Part shown: piece after piece, positions 54,019 to 63,461 of the stretch | How positions within the stretch are numbered: the first letter of the stretch is position 1 | Layout of the letters: each line of letters starts with the position of its first letter | Source of the DNA: Arthrobacter sp. B1I2 | Lineage (GTDB): Bacteria; Actinomycetota; Actinomycetes; Actinomycetales; Micrococcaceae | NCBI RefSeq assembly: GCF_030816485.1 | Contig: NZ_JAUSYC010000001.1 | Span: 3,968,001-4,032,000, forward strand | Direction: 5' to 3' | DNA length: 64,000 bases | The notes under the pieces: generated by a model | The model's input: only the letters and a program-made list of their open reading frames with translations | What the model was told of the DNA's origin: nothing | Databases searched by the model: none | Translations under genes and position numbers: made by a program

Positions 54019-54636
54019 TCAGAACTCCCGCGAAACCCCGGCGTTCCGCGGACGCAGCAGCAGCGCCGCCACAACGCCACCGGCGGCACCGCCCAGGTGC
54101 GCCTGCCAGCTCACATAACCCGCCACGAACGGCAGGGCGCCCAGGAGTATGCTCCCGTAGCCCATGAAGAGGACCACGGCGAGCAGGATCTGCCGCCAGC
54201 TGCGGTTGAAGAACCCCCTGACCAGGAGAAACGCGAAGAGCCCAAAGACCAGGCCTGAGGCGCCCACGGTGACCCCGGTCCCGATGAGCCATACCGTCAG
54301 CCCGCTGCCGAGCCAGCTGAAGGCCAGCGCCGTGAGGAACACGCGCAGCCCGGAGAGGAACACCAGAAAGCCGAAGATGACCAGCGGCAGGCTGTTGGAG
54401 AGCAGATGGTTCAGGTTTGCGTGCAGGAGCGGGAAAGTAAAGATGTCCAGCAGCCCGTCGGCGCTCCTGGGCCGCAGGCCGAAAGTCCGGGTGAGGGCCC
54501 CCATCATCAGGGTGTTGACCACTTCGATGGCGAACAGCAGGACCACGAAGCCGCCTAGCACCACCAGGCCGCCCTTCGCGCGGGAGGCGATGGCCTGCCG
54601 CCCGGGGATTGGTCCGTTACCCGTCAGTCCAGCCAT
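54019..54636 (-). CDS. rhomboid family intramembrane serine protease
   Basis: A 205-residue protein with six hydrophobic helices. The catalytic Ser is in GASG (VTVGASGLVFGLFAF) and the His in WQAHLGGAAGG. Cleaves membrane protein substrates; none can be named. RBS AGGAGC precedes the ATG. Follows ilvA by 8 bp, third gene of an operon with the AI-2E transporter. Confidence 0.9.
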   Translation of the reverse strand: MAGLTGNGPIPGRQAIASRAKGGLVVLGGFVVLLFAIEVVNTLMMGALTRTFGLRPRSADGLLDIFTFPLLHANLNHLLSNSLPLVIFGFLVFLSGLRVFLTALAFSWLGSGLTVWLIGTGVTVGASGLVFGLFAFLLVRGFFNRSWRQILLAVVLFMGYGSILLGALPFVAGYVSWQAHLGGAAGGVVAALLLRPRNAGVSREF

Positions 54637-54644
54637 GGCCGCTC

Positions 54645-55883
54645 CTAATGTACAACGATCGGCTGGAAGCCCTCGGCGCGGAGCGCGCTGAGGACCTGCT
54701 CACCGTGCTGATGGCCCTTGGTTTCCAGGTTTACGGTGATGGAGACATCTCCCATGCTGATGGAACCCCCCACCCGGGTATGGTCCAGGCCGGTGACGTT
54801 GGCATCGTTTTCGGCGATGATGCGCGCGATGGTTGCCAGGGAACCCGGGCGGTCATCAAGCATCATCCGCACCGTCATGTAGCGGCCGGCGGCGGAGAGG
54901 CCGCGCTGGATCACTTTGAGCATCAGCATGGGGTCGATGTTTCCGCCGGAGAGGACCGCCACGGTGGTTCCGGGGTTCTCGATCTTGCCGTCCATGAGTG
55001 CCGCCACACCCACTGCCCCCGCGGGTTCCACCACCATCTTGGCCCGCTCGAGCAGGAAGATCAGCGCGCGGGCCAGGGAATCTTCGCTGACGGTGACCAC
55101 ATCGTCAACCAGCTCACGGATGATGCTGAAAGGCAGCTGCCCCGGGCGTCCCACGGCGATGCCGTCCGCCATGGTGGAAACCTTCTTCAGCGGCACCAGC
55201 GCGTCGGCGGCAAGCGAGGGCGGGTAGGCGGCAGCGTTTTCCGCCTGCACGCCGATGATCCGGATCTCCCGGCCAAGTTCCCTGGCACGGGCCTTGATGG
55301 CGACGGCGACCCCTGCCAGGAGCCCGCCGCCCCCCACGCCCATGAGGATGGTGTCGACGTTGGGGACCTGCTCGAGGATTTCCAGCCCCACGGTCCCCTG
55401 GCCGGCCACGACGTCCACGTTGTCGAACGGATGGACGAAGACCATGCCGGTTTCGTTGCTGTAGCGCTGGGCTTCGGCGAGCGCCTCGTCCACATTGTGC
55501 CCGTGCAGGATTACTTCGGCACCGTGGCTGCGGGTGGCTGCGAGCTTGGGCAGTGCCACGCCCAGCGGCATGTAGATACGGGCCTTGATGCCAAGGCTTT
55601 TGGCCGCGACGGCAACGCCCTGTGCGTGGTTGCCGGCGGACGCTGCCACCACTCCCCGTTTTTTCTCGTCCGGGGAAAGCCGCGCCATCCGGACGTAGGC
55701 GCCGCGCACCTTGAAGGAGCCGGCGCGCTGCAGGTTTTCGCATTTGAAGTAGACGTCGCCCCCCACCATGCCCCCCAGCGCCCGCGAGGACTCGACGGGC
55801 GTGCGCGCAATGATCCCGTCAAGCAGCTTCTGCGCCTCAAGGACATCGTCCAGTGTGACGGGAAGGGTTTCAAGGATCTTCAC
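54645..55883 (-). CDS. ilvA: threonine ammonia-lyase (threonine dehydratase)
   Basis: PLP enzyme converting threonine to 2-oxobutyrate, the first step to isoleucine. The 412-residue protein has the PLP lysine in GSFKVRGAYVRM, the glycine loop GVGGGGLLAG and a C-terminal ACT-like regulatory domain (MLDDRPGSLATIARIIAE). GTG at 55883 with AGGAGAG upstream. Biosynthetic versus catabolic role is not certain: the single ACT domain and length fit the short type. Confidence 0.92.
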   Translation of the reverse strand: MKILETLPVTLDDVLEAQKLLDGIIARTPVESSRALGGMVGGDVYFKCENLQRAGSFKVRGAYVRMARLSPDEKKRGVVAASAGNHAQGVAVAAKSLGIKARIYMPLGVALPKLAATRSHGAEVILHGHNVDEALAEAQRYSNETGMVFVHPFDNVDVVAGQGTVGLEILEQVPNVDTILMGVGGGGLLAGVAVAIKARARELGREIRIIGVQAENAAAYPPSLAADALVPLKKVSTMADGIAVGRPGQLPFSIIRELVDDVVTVSEDSLARALIFLLERAKMVVEPAGAVGVAALMDGKIENPGTTVAVLSGGNIDPMLMLKVIQRGLSAAGRYMTVRMMLDDRPGSLATIARIIAENDANVTGLDHTRVGGSISMGDVSITVNLETKGHQHGEQVLSALRAEGFQPIVVH

Positions 55884-55886
55884 GGA

Positions 55887-57218
55887 CTACTCTCCTCTGG
55901 GCTCTGCCCCGGCGCCCTCCTGGGAGGAGGTGCGGGCATCACGGTGTTCGGCTATGGTGCCGGCCGCCGTGTCCCTCCCGGTGTCAGGTGCAGACGGCGG
56001 TTCAACGTCCTTGATGGTGTCGTCCCCGCCTGCTCCGGCCGTGATGGGCTTCCCGGCAATTACCGGCACCTGTTCATGTTCCCACGTTCTTGCGGCGATG
56101 TAGCGAACGGCCGAGTTTGCTACGGCCAGGATGGGTACGGAGAACAGCGCCCCGGGGATGCCGGCGAGGTAGGAACCGGCGGCAACGCTGAGGATCACTG
56201 CCACCGGGTGGAGGGACACGGCCTTGCCCATGACCAGGGGCTGCAGGATGTGGCCTTCGAGCTGCTGAACCAGCAGGACGATGGCCAGCATGATCAGGGC
56301 GTTGATAGGGCCGTTGGCCACCAAGGCCAACAGGACGGCAACGACGCCGGTCAACAGGGCGCCCACGACCGGGATGAACGAGCCGAGGAAAACCAGCACA
56401 GCCAGGGGAAGGGCCAGCGGGACGCCGAGGATGGCTGCCCCCACGCCGATGCCGAGGGCGTCGACGGCCGCGACGAACATCTGGATGCGCGCGTAGCTGA
56501 CCATGGAGGCCCAGCCCTTGCGGCCGGCGCCGAAGGTGGCGGCCCGGGCTTTCCTCGGAAGCATCCTGACCAGGAAGGCCCAGATCCGGTCTCCCTCCAG
56601 GAGGAAGAAGATGAGGATGAACAACGAGAGGAGCATTCCGGCGGCGAAGTGGCCGGCGGTGCTGCCAAAGGACAGGGCTCCGCTGAGGATGCTGCTGCTG
56701 TTGTTCTGCAGCGCGTCGGTAACTTCCTTGACGTACTGGTCGATCTGGGTGGCGGTGAGGTGCAGCGGGCCCGCGGACAGCCAGTCCTGGACCTGCCGGA
56801 TGCCTTCGAGCGCCTGGGAATAGAGCTCACTGAAACCGACCGCGAGTTGCCTGCCCACCAGGGCAAGCGCGCCGGCGATGACACCGATGAAACCAAGGAT
56901 TGTCGCTGCGACGGCGAGGCCCGCGGGCAGTCCGTGGCGCTTCAGCCATGCCGTGACCGGACTCAGGAGTCCGGCGAGGAGGGCGGCCACCATGATGGGG
57001 ATGACCAGGAGGGTGATGTGGCTGAGCAGCCAGACCAGCGTCCCCGCCATCAGGAGGATCAGGCCCAGGCGCCACGACCAGGAGGCCGCGATGCGGATGC
57101 CGTACGGGATGTCCTTGTCCAGTTCACGGTCCGTCAGGACCCGCAAGGGCGCCGCCGCAGCCGGCTGTGGAGCAGGAGCCGGGTGGGCCAGGGTAACGTC
57201 GTCCTCTTTTGGCGTCAT
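55887..57218 (-). CDS. AI-2E family transporter
   Basis: A 443-residue membrane protein of the AI-2 exporter superfamily with seven to eight helices (ILLMAGTLVWLLSHITLLVIPIMV, IILAIVLLVQQLEGHILQPLVMG). The C-terminal LEGHILQPLVMGK motif is diagnostic. Substrate unknown, as in most members. Start ATG at 57218; AAGTAT lies 6 nt upstream. First gene of the AI-2E-ilvA-rhomboid group, with gaps of 3 and 8 bp. Confidence 0.9.
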   Translation of the reverse strand: MTPKEDDVTLAHPAPAPQPAAAAPLRVLTDRELDKDIPYGIRIAASWSWRLGLILLMAGTLVWLLSHITLLVIPIMVAALLAGLLSPVTAWLKRHGLPAGLAVAATILGFIGVIAGALALVGRQLAVGFSELYSQALEGIRQVQDWLSAGPLHLTATQIDQYVKEVTDALQNNSSSILSGALSFGSTAGHFAAGMLLSLFILIFFLLEGDRIWAFLVRMLPRKARAATFGAGRKGWASMVSYARIQMFVAAVDALGIGVGAAILGVPLALPLAVLVFLGSFIPVVGALLTGVVAVLLALVANGPINALIMLAIVLLVQQLEGHILQPLVMGKAVSLHPVAVILSVAAGSYLAGIPGALFSVPILAVANSAVRYIAARTWEHEQVPVIAGKPITAGAGGDDTIKDVEPPSAPDTGRDTAAGTIAEHRDARTSSQEGAGAEPRGE

Positions 57219-57254
57219 ATCCCAATACTTACCCAGCAGCGGCCCAATGGGAAA

Positions 57255-58217
57255 CTACTGGGCTGCCGCACCGGGCTTGTAGTCGATTCCCCACTCAATG
57301 CTGAACGACTCCCCGGGCGGCAGCCAGCGGAGGCCGTCACCGGAGTTGAACGCATTCGCGGGCCCGGTCATCGGCTCCACAGCCACTGCCCGGGTTCTGC
57401 CGGGGTACACCGTGCTCACGTAGATGTGGACGTAGCGGCAGGCTTCATCCTGCCAGAGCGATACCTCGCTGCCGTCTGCAGCAGCCAGGGTGTGCCGGGC
57501 CTTACCCGCCGGGTAATGGAGGTCCGTCAGGGCGACGTCCACGGCCAGGTCCGCGATCCGCCGCCCGGACCGGAAGTCGACGTCCCCGTCAACAGGGGCC
57601 GAACTGCGCGGAATCAAACGCTCATCGGTCACCAGCCGGGTGTCGGCGGCAACGGTCAACTGCAGCTCTTCAACCGGGGCGTCGCCAAGCCGCAGGTAGG
57701 GGTGGGCGCCGAGAACAAAGGGCGCGGCCGCCGCGGAGTCATTGGTGAGGGTTTGCCGGACCTGCAATCCCAAGTCTTCCGAAAGCTTGTACTCCACCCG
57801 GTGCCGCACCAGGAACGGGTAGCCGTGCTGCGGGAAGACGGTGGCCTCCAGTGCCACAGTGTGCTGCGACTCCCCCACGGGGGCGTAGCCCGTGTTTCGA
57901 AGCAATCCATGGCTGGCGTTGTTGCGGGACACTTCGGTGATGTCCAGCTGCTGCTTCCCGCCGTCCAGGAGCCACTGCCCGTCCTCCACCCTGTTGGCCC
58001 AGGGCGCCAAGGTGATGCCGGCACCACCGGGAGCGATCTGGTCATCACCGTACGTCTCGGTCAGCAGGGTCCCGCCCCGGCTGAACGAGCGGAGGCCGGC
58101 AGCGAGTTCGGTGACCACGGCAACGGCGTCGCCCCGGCGAAGCTCGTATTGCCGGCCGGTCGCGCAGGACCGCGTGGATGCACTGGATGGAGTTCCCTGT
58201 TCGGAAGAGGCTGTCAT
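57255..58217 (-). CDS. aldose 1-epimerase family protein
   Basis: A 320-residue galactose mutarotase-like protein. Catalytic His in LGAHPYLRLGDAP and Glu in VAVEPMTGPANAF are present. It is divergent from galT-galK, so it likely acts in galactose use. ATG at 58217 is 7 nt after TACGGT (leaderless); an ATG at 58223 is an alternative. Confidence 0.88.
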   Translation of the reverse strand: MTASSEQGTPSSASTRSCATGRQYELRRGDAVAVVTELAAGLRSFSRGGTLLTETYGDDQIAPGGAGITLAPWANRVEDGQWLLDGGKQQLDITEVSRNNASHGLLRNTGYAPVGESQHTVALEATVFPQHGYPFLVRHRVEYKLSEDLGLQVRQTLTNDSAAAAPFVLGAHPYLRLGDAPVEELQLTVAADTRLVTDERLIPRSSAPVDGDVDFRSGRRIADLAVDVALTDLHYPAGKARHTLAAADGSEVSLWQDEACRYVHIYVSTVYPGRTRAVAVEPMTGPANAFNSGDGLRWLPPGESFSIEWGIDYKPGAAAQ

Positions 58218-58224
58218 GGGCATT

Positions 58225-58230
58225 ACCGTA
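58225..58230 (-). promoter_or_regulatory. leaderless -10 of the epimerase; divergent gal promoter region
   Basis: TACGGT, 7 nt, ATG at 58217. The rest of the gap to galT (58231-58315) is notably AT-rich with runs such as ACTTTTTGTTGTTAACTATT, likely holding the galT promoter and a regulator site. Confidence 0.4.
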
Positions 58231-58315
58231 CAACGGGCAGCAGTACTTTCGTCCTCCGGTTGTTACTTTTTGTTGTTAACTATTCATTCTTGATCGCTTA
58301 TGCGAAACTTTTGGT

Positions 58316-59473
58316 ATGACAGGGATTACCAGCACCACACTCTCCGACGGGCGGGAGTTGATCTACTTTGACGACGACAGCACCAGCACGTCGCGCGCCG
58401 AACACCTCACCACCGACCACCGCGGCCTGCCCCCACGCGGGGAGCCCGGCGAGGTCCGCTTCGACGCGTTGACTGATGAATGGGTGGCCGTCGCCGCTCA
58501 CAGGCAGGCCCGCACCCACCTGCCCCCTGCTGACCAGTGCCCCATCTGCCCCACCACCCCGGCCAATGCTTCAGAGATTCCTGCCGCCGATTACGACGTT
58601 GTGGTCTTCGAAAACCGGTTCCCCTCACTGGGACCGGCCCTGGGACACGTGCCGGAGGATGCCGCATGGGGAACTAAGGGGCCGGCGTACGGCCGCTGTG
58701 AAGTGGTGTCATTCACCCCGGAACACACCGGGTCCTTCAGCGGCCTGAGCCAGGAGCGGTCCCGCACGGTGATTGAAGCCTGGTCGCAGCGTACCGCTGC
58801 CTTGAGCGCCATGACCGGCATCAAGCAGGTCTTCCCGTTCGAGAACCGCGGCGCGGACATCGGTGTGACGCTGCACCACCCGCACGGTCAGATCTACGCC
58901 TACCCCTACGTCACGCCGCGCGCCGGCACCCTGGGTGTGGCAGCACGAAAGTACTACGACGCACGCGACGGCGGGGACACCCTGACCGGTTCGCTGCTGC
59001 GCGCTGAGCGCGAAGACGGCAGCAGGATGGTGATGGAAGGCACGCACTTCAGCGCGTACGTGCCCTTCGCGGCCCGGTGGCCGCTGGAGATCCACCTGGT
59101 CCCGCACCGCCACGTCCCCGACCTCGCCGCGCTGCGTGGGGAGGAAAAAGACGAGCTGGCACATGTCTACCTCGACCTGCTCAAGCGCATGGACGCCTTG
59201 TACCCCACACCCACCCCCTACATCGGTGCCTGGCACCAGGCACCGCTGGATGACGTCCTCCGGCCCGCAGGCTACCTGCATCTCCAGTTGACCTCACCGC
59301 GCAGGGCGGCCGATAAGCTGAAGTACCTGGCCGGATCCGAGGCAGCCATGGACGCTTTCATCAACGACACCACCCCCGAAAGCGTGGCGGAACGGCTGCG
59401 CAATGTTGCCGTCCCGCCGTCGTCCACGCCTGCCGCCGCCATGGCGGCCACCCCGGAAGGAGCCTCCGCATGA
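58316..59473 (+). CDS. galT: galactose-1-phosphate uridylyltransferase
   Basis: Transfers UMP between UDP-glucose and galactose-1-phosphate (Leloir pathway). The 385-residue protein has the zinc-binding CPICP, and the active-site HHPHGQIYAYPYV. The C-terminal domain has the second HIT-like fold with EIHLVPHRHVPD. ATG overlap with galK is 4 bp. Confidence 0.94.
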   Translation: MTGITSTTLSDGRELIYFDDDSTSTSRAEHLTTDHRGLPPRGEPGEVRFDALTDEWVAVAAHRQARTHLPPADQCPICPTTPANASEIPAADYDVVVFENRFPSLGPALGHVPEDAAWGTKGPAYGRCEVVSFTPEHTGSFSGLSQERSRTVIEAWSQRTAALSAMTGIKQVFPFENRGADIGVTLHHPHGQIYAYPYVTPRAGTLGVAARKYYDARDGGDTLTGSLLRAEREDGSRMVMEGTHFSAYVPFAARWPLEIHLVPHRHVPDLAALRGEEKDELAHVYLDLLKRMDALYPTPTPYIGAWHQAPLDDVLRPAGYLHLQLTSPRRAADKLKYLAGSEAAMDAFINDTTPESVAERLRNVAVPPSSTPAAAMAATPEGASA

Positions 59474-60651
59474 GTACCCACGACCAGGCCAAGGCCGCAC
59501 CTGCCGCCCCCGAGGATCTGACCGCCCGCTTTGAGCAGGAATTCGGCAGCACCCCCGACGGCGTCTGGCAGGCGCCGGGGCGGGTAAACCTCATCGGCGA
59601 ACACACCGACTACAACGAGGGCTTCGTCCTTCCGTTCGCCATAGACCGTACCGCCCGGGTGGCCGTCGCCGTCCGCCCGGATTCCACGGCGCGGCTCCTG
59701 TCCACCTATGGCGACCAGGGCGTAGTCAGCACCGCGCTCAAGTCGCTGCAGCCCGGAACAGCCAAAGGCTGGACCAAGTACCCCCTCGGCGTCATGTGGG
59801 CCCTTCGGGAGCGGGGCATCAGCGTTCCCGGACTGGACCTGCTCCTGGACTCGAACGTGCCGCTCGGTGCTGGCCTGTCGTCGTCGCACGCCATCGAATG
59901 CGCCGTGGTCACCGCACTCAACGACCTTACGGACGCCGGTCTGGGGGCCGAGGACATGGTGCTGGCAACCCAGCGGGCGGAAAACGACTTCGTCGGAGCG
60001 CCCACGGGGATCATGGACCAGTCCGCGTCACTGCGCGGCTCCAAAGGCCACGCAGTCTTCCTGGACTGCCGGGACCAGAAGGCAAGCCTGGTTCCCTTCG
60101 AGACTGACCCGGCCGGGCTGGTACTCCTCGTGATCGACACGAAAGTCTCGCACTCCCACGCCGACGGCGGCTACGCCTCACGCCGGGCATCCTGTGAACT
60201 TGGCGCGGAAGTGCTGGGAGTGAAGGCACTGCGGGACGTGGAGGTGGCTGACCTTGAGGAGGCCAGCGGCCTGCTGGATGAGGTCACTTTCCGTCGCGTA
60301 CGGCATGTGGTCACCGAGAATGACCGCGTCCTCCAAACCGTGGAGCTTCTGCGCGGCCCCGGCCCCAGCGCCATTGGTCCGCTGCTGGACGCCAGCCACG
60401 CCTCCATGCGCGACGATTTCGAGATCTCATGCCCCGAGCTGGATCTGGCCGTGGACACGGCCCGGGCCCGTGGGGCCATCGGCGCCCGCATGACCGGGGG
60501 CGGGTTCGGCGGAGCGGCCATTGCGCTGACCCCGGTGGATGCCGAGCAAAAGGTGCGGGACGCCGTCGCCAAGGCTTTTGCCGGCGCCGGCTTTGCGGCG
60601 CCGGATATCTTTACCGTCTCCCCTGCTGCCGGAGCGATGCGCGTCGCCTAG
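59470..60651 (+). CDS. galK: galactokinase
   Basis: GHMP kinase phosphorylating galactose at C1. The 393-residue protein shows the galactokinase signature GRVNLIGEHTDYNEGFVLP, the ATP motif PLGAGLSSSHA and GGGFGGAAIAL near the C-terminus. Translationally coupled to galT by the overlapping start. No galE or transporter is in the window. Confidence 0.95.
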   Translation: MSTHDQAKAAPAAPEDLTARFEQEFGSTPDGVWQAPGRVNLIGEHTDYNEGFVLPFAIDRTARVAVAVRPDSTARLLSTYGDQGVVSTALKSLQPGTAKGWTKYPLGVMWALRERGISVPGLDLLLDSNVPLGAGLSSSHAIECAVVTALNDLTDAGLGAEDMVLATQRAENDFVGAPTGIMDQSASLRGSKGHAVFLDCRDQKASLVPFETDPAGLVLLVIDTKVSHSHADGGYASRRASCELGAEVLGVKALRDVEVADLEEASGLLDEVTFRRVRHVVTENDRVLQTVELLRGPGPSAIGPLLDASHASMRDDFEISCPELDLAVDTARARGAIGARMTGGGFGGAAIALTPVDAEQKVRDAVAKAFAGAGFAAPDIFTVSPAAGAMRVA

Positions 60652-60690
60652 GCTCCCCAGCACCTATTGACGGCAACAGCGCCTTAACGA

Positions 60691-60727
60691 CCGTGGGCCC
60701 CACCAGTCTGGTGGGGCCCACGGTTTT
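60691..60727 (+). terminator. galK terminator
   Basis: Perfect 15-bp stem CCGTGGGCCCCACCA (60691-60705) / TGGTGGGGCCCACGG (60709-60723), 3-nt loop, then TTTT. Also usable for the convergent BI-1 gene. Confidence 0.85.
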
Positions 60728-60759
60728 GTGGTTCACGACGGCGGAAGCGGCCGGTGTGC

Positions 60760-61659
60760 CTAGTCGTCGCCGCGCAGGATGGCCAGCAGTCGGATGATCT
60801 CCACGTACAGCCAGACCAGCGTAACGGTCAGGCCGAAGGCCGCCGTCCAGGAGAAGCGCTGCGGAGCACCGCTGCGGACACCGGCTTCGATGCTGGTGAA
60901 GTCCATGATCAGGGAGAAAGCGGCCAGGCCGATGGCAAAGACACCAACGAGGACACCAACGATGCCGCTTCGCAGGCCAAACGGTTCGTTAGTCACGCCG
61001 GTGAGCATCATGACGAGGTTGACCACGGAAAACAGGGCGTAGCCGGCGATCGCAATCATGAAGAAGCGCATGGCCTTGGGAGTGGCACGGACCTTGCCGC
61101 TCTTGAACAGCAGCAGCGTCACAGCGAACACAGAGAGCGTACCTACGACCGCCTGCAGGCCAACTCCCGGGTACTGGGTGTCCAGGATCCTGGTCAGACC
61201 GCCGAGGAACAGACCCTCCAGTGCTGCGTACGCAAGGATCAGCGCCGGCGACGGCTGCTTCTTGAAGGTGTTGACCAGGGCCAGCACGAAGCCGCCCAGG
61301 GCACCGACAATCATCAGCAGGGAAGCCAGCGGCAGCCCCACGGTGAGGGTGATGGCAGCGCCCACCAGCACCGCGCCGAGGCAGGCCGCAGTCTTCATGA
61401 TGACGTCGTCAAACGTCATCCGTCCGGTGTCTGCGGGGCCGGCCGATGGCTGGCTGTACATCTGCCGCAACTGTTCATCGGTCATGCTCTGGGGCTGCGT
61501 GCCCCAGCCCTGCTGGCCGTACGGTGCCTGGCCGTAGGGCGCCTGGCCATAAGGCTGCTGGCCGTACGGAGCACCGTAAGGAGCCTGCGGGACAGGCGGT
61601 GCCTGGGTGGCTCCACGGAAACTCTTTCCGTTGAAGATCGGGTTGCCGCCAAGTGCCAT
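60760..61659 (-). CDS. Bax inhibitor-1/YccA family membrane protein
   Basis: A 299-residue protein with an N-terminal Pro/Gly/Tyr/Gln-rich tail (PYGQ repeats, about residues 25-60) and seven helices of the Bax inhibitor-1/YccA superfamily. Function in bacteria is unclear; some bacterial members are pH-sensitive calcium leak channels. Start ATG at 61659. The upstream gap to livF contains the palindrome CCCACGTGGG (61716-61725). Confidence 0.88.
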   Translation of the reverse strand: MALGGNPIFNGKSFRGATQAPPVPQAPYGAPYGQQPYGQAPYGQAPYGQQGWGTQPQSMTDEQLRQMYSQPSAGPADTGRMTFDDVIMKTAACLGAVLVGAAITLTVGLPLASLLMIVGALGGFVLALVNTFKKQPSPALILAYAALEGLFLGGLTRILDTQYPGVGLQAVVGTLSVFAVTLLLFKSGKVRATPKAMRFFMIAIAGYALFSVVNLVMMLTGVTNEPFGLRSGIVGVLVGVFAIGLAAFSLIMDFTSIEAGVRSGAPQRFSWTAAFGLTVTLVWLYVEIIRLLAILRGDD

Positions 61660-61813
61660 TGCGGGATTCCTCCATGTGGGTGTGGGTGATGGATCTTTTC
61701 TTTACGCTACCAATTCCCACGTGGGGGCAGTCGTGAAAGTTCCCGGAGGGCCGGGTTGCAACCGAACCGTGACCGGATACGGCTGCTTCAGGCACCGGGC
61801 CCCGTCAGGAGGA

Positions 61814-62527
61814 CTACCCCACCCCCAGGTAAGCCTCCTTGATCGACGGGTCTTCCAGCAGCTGTTTCCCGGTGCCGCTGTGCGTGATCTCCCCGGTTTC
61901 CAGCACGAAGGCGCGATGCGCCCCCGCCAGGGCCTGGTTGGCGTTCTGCTCCACCATCAGGACTGTGGTGCCCTGGTTGTTGATTTCCTTGATGATCTTG
62001 AAAATCTGGCGGATGAACTGCGGGGCCAGGCCCATGGACGGCTCGTCCAGCAGCAGCAGCTTGGGGTTGGACATCAGGGCCCGCCCGATGGCCAGCATCT
62101 GCTGCTCGCCGCCGGACATGGTGCCACCGTACTGCTTTTCCCGCTCCTTCAGCCGCGGAAACAGGTCGAAGACGCGGTCCAGGTCCTTCCCCACGCCACT
62201 TCTGTCCTTGCGCCCGAAGGTCCCCATGTCCAGGTTTTCCATCACGGTCATGCCGGGGAAGATACCGCGCCCTTCGGGGGCCTGGGAGATTCCATGGACC
62301 ACCCGGATGTGCGCCTTCATCTTGGTGATGTCCTGGCCGGCGAAAGATACCTTGCCTTCCGAGCAGTTCAACAGCCCGGAGATGGTCCGCATGGTGGTGG
62401 TTTTGCCGGCACCGTTGGCGCCGATCAGCGCCACCACTTCACCTTCGTCCACCGTAAAGGAGATGTTCCGCAGGGCCTGGATGCGGCCGTAGTGAACGGA
62501 AACGTCCTTAAGTTCAAGCAACGTCAT
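61814..62527 (-). CDS. livF: branched-chain amino acid ABC transporter ATPase LivF
   Basis: A 237-residue ATPase (Walker A IGANGAGKTTTM; signature MSGGEQQML; Walker B LLLDEPSMG) of the LivF type. It overlaps livG by 14 bp and completes the leftward livM-livG-livF group. The permease LivH and binding protein, if present, lie beyond the right edge. Confidence 0.9.
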   Translation of the reverse strand: MTLLELKDVSVHYGRIQALRNISFTVDEGEVVALIGANGAGKTTTMRTISGLLNCSEGKVSFAGQDITKMKAHIRVVHGISQAPEGRGIFPGMTVMENLDMGTFGRKDRSGVGKDLDRVFDLFPRLKEREKQYGGTMSGGEQQMLAIGRALMSNPKLLLLDEPSMGLAPQFIRQIFKIIKEINNQGTTVLMVEQNANQALAGAHRAFVLETGEITHSGTGKQLLEDPSIKEAYLGVG

Positions 62528-63461
62528 CTTCGGGCTCCCCTAGGTAGGCGGCAATAACACGCGGGTCTTCCCGGATCTCGCGCGGCAGTCCATCTGCGAT
62601 CTTTTTCCCGAATTCCAGCACGACGATCCGGTCCGTCACGCCCATCACGAGCTTCATGTCGTGCTCAATCAGCAGCACGGTGTAGCCCTCATCCCTGATG
62701 GTGCGGATGAGCGCCATCAGCTCCTCCTTCTCGGCAGGATTGAATCCGGCCGCAGGCTCGTCGAGGCACAACACCTTGGGATCGGTGGCAAGGGCCCGGG
62801 CGATCTCAAGCCGGCGCTGGTAGCCGTACGGCAGTTGCCGGGACAGGACATGCGCGTGGCTGCCAATGCCTACGAAGTCCAGCAGGGCCATGCCCCGCTC
62901 GATGGCCGACTTCTCCTCCCTGATGTGGGTGGGGAGGCGCAGCAGCGCCCCGCCTACGCTGGTGCGGTGCCGCGCGTCCAGGCCCACCACCACGTTCTCG
63001 AGGGCGGTCATTTCGCCGAACAAGCGGATGTTCTGGAAGGTGCGCGACAGGCCCAGGCGGGTGATCTTGTGCTGCTTGATGCCGTTCAGCACCTGGCCCT
63101 CCAGCACCACCTTGCCGCTGGTGGGCTTGTAGACGCCGGTCATCGCATTGAAGCACGTGGTCTTGCCCGCGCCGTTAGGCCCAATGAGGCCCAGGATCTC
63201 GCCCCGCTTGATGTTGAAGCTGATGTTGTCCAGCGCCACGAGGCCACCGAACTTGATGGTGAGGTTCTGCACCTCAACGATGTTGTCGCCAACCTTGACC
63301 CCGATATCGCGGTCCGGGGCCACCTTCTCGGCAAGCTCCGGGGCAACTCCGGCCTCGGCCAGGGCTTCGATGTCGATCTCGGGCGCAACAGCGGCGGAAC
63401 CGTCGGATCCCGGCTGCTCCTCCACGCTGCTGGAGCCGCCGTGCCTTTCCTCGGAACTCAT
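62514..63461 (-). CDS. livG: branched-chain amino acid ABC transporter ATPase LivG
   Basis: A 315-residue ATPase (IGPNGAGKTTCFNAMTGVYKPTSG; CLDEPAAGFNPAEKEEL) with an extra N-terminal region of about 65 residues rich in Glu/Asp and Ser, not usual for LivG. ATG at 63461 has a GAGAGGAG ribosome-binding site and overlaps the livM stop by 4 bp; longer upstream reading in the same frame is antisense or out-of-frame to livM and not used. Confidence 0.9.
   Translation of the reverse strand: MSSEERHGGSSSVEEQPGSDGSAAVAPEIDIEALAEAGVAPELAEKVAPDRDIGVKVGDNIVEVQNLTIKFGGLVALDNISFNIKRGEILGLIGPNGAGKTTCFNAMTGVYKPTSGKVVLEGQVLNGIKQHKITRLGLSRTFQNIRLFGEMTALENVVVGLDARHRTSVGGALLRLPTHIREEKSAIERGMALLDFVGIGSHAHVLSRQLPYGYQRRLEIARALATDPKVLCLDEPAAGFNPAEKEELMALIRTIRDEGYTVLLIEHDMKLVMGVTDRIVVLEFGKKIADGLPREIREDPRVIAAYLGEPEDDVA

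Noticed and set aside
54609..58319. A rightward open frame of 1236 codons
   Set aside because: It is antisense to the rhomboid, ilvA, AI-2E and epimerase genes; open because of high GC. Its composition shows no domain and the genes on the other strand are well supported.
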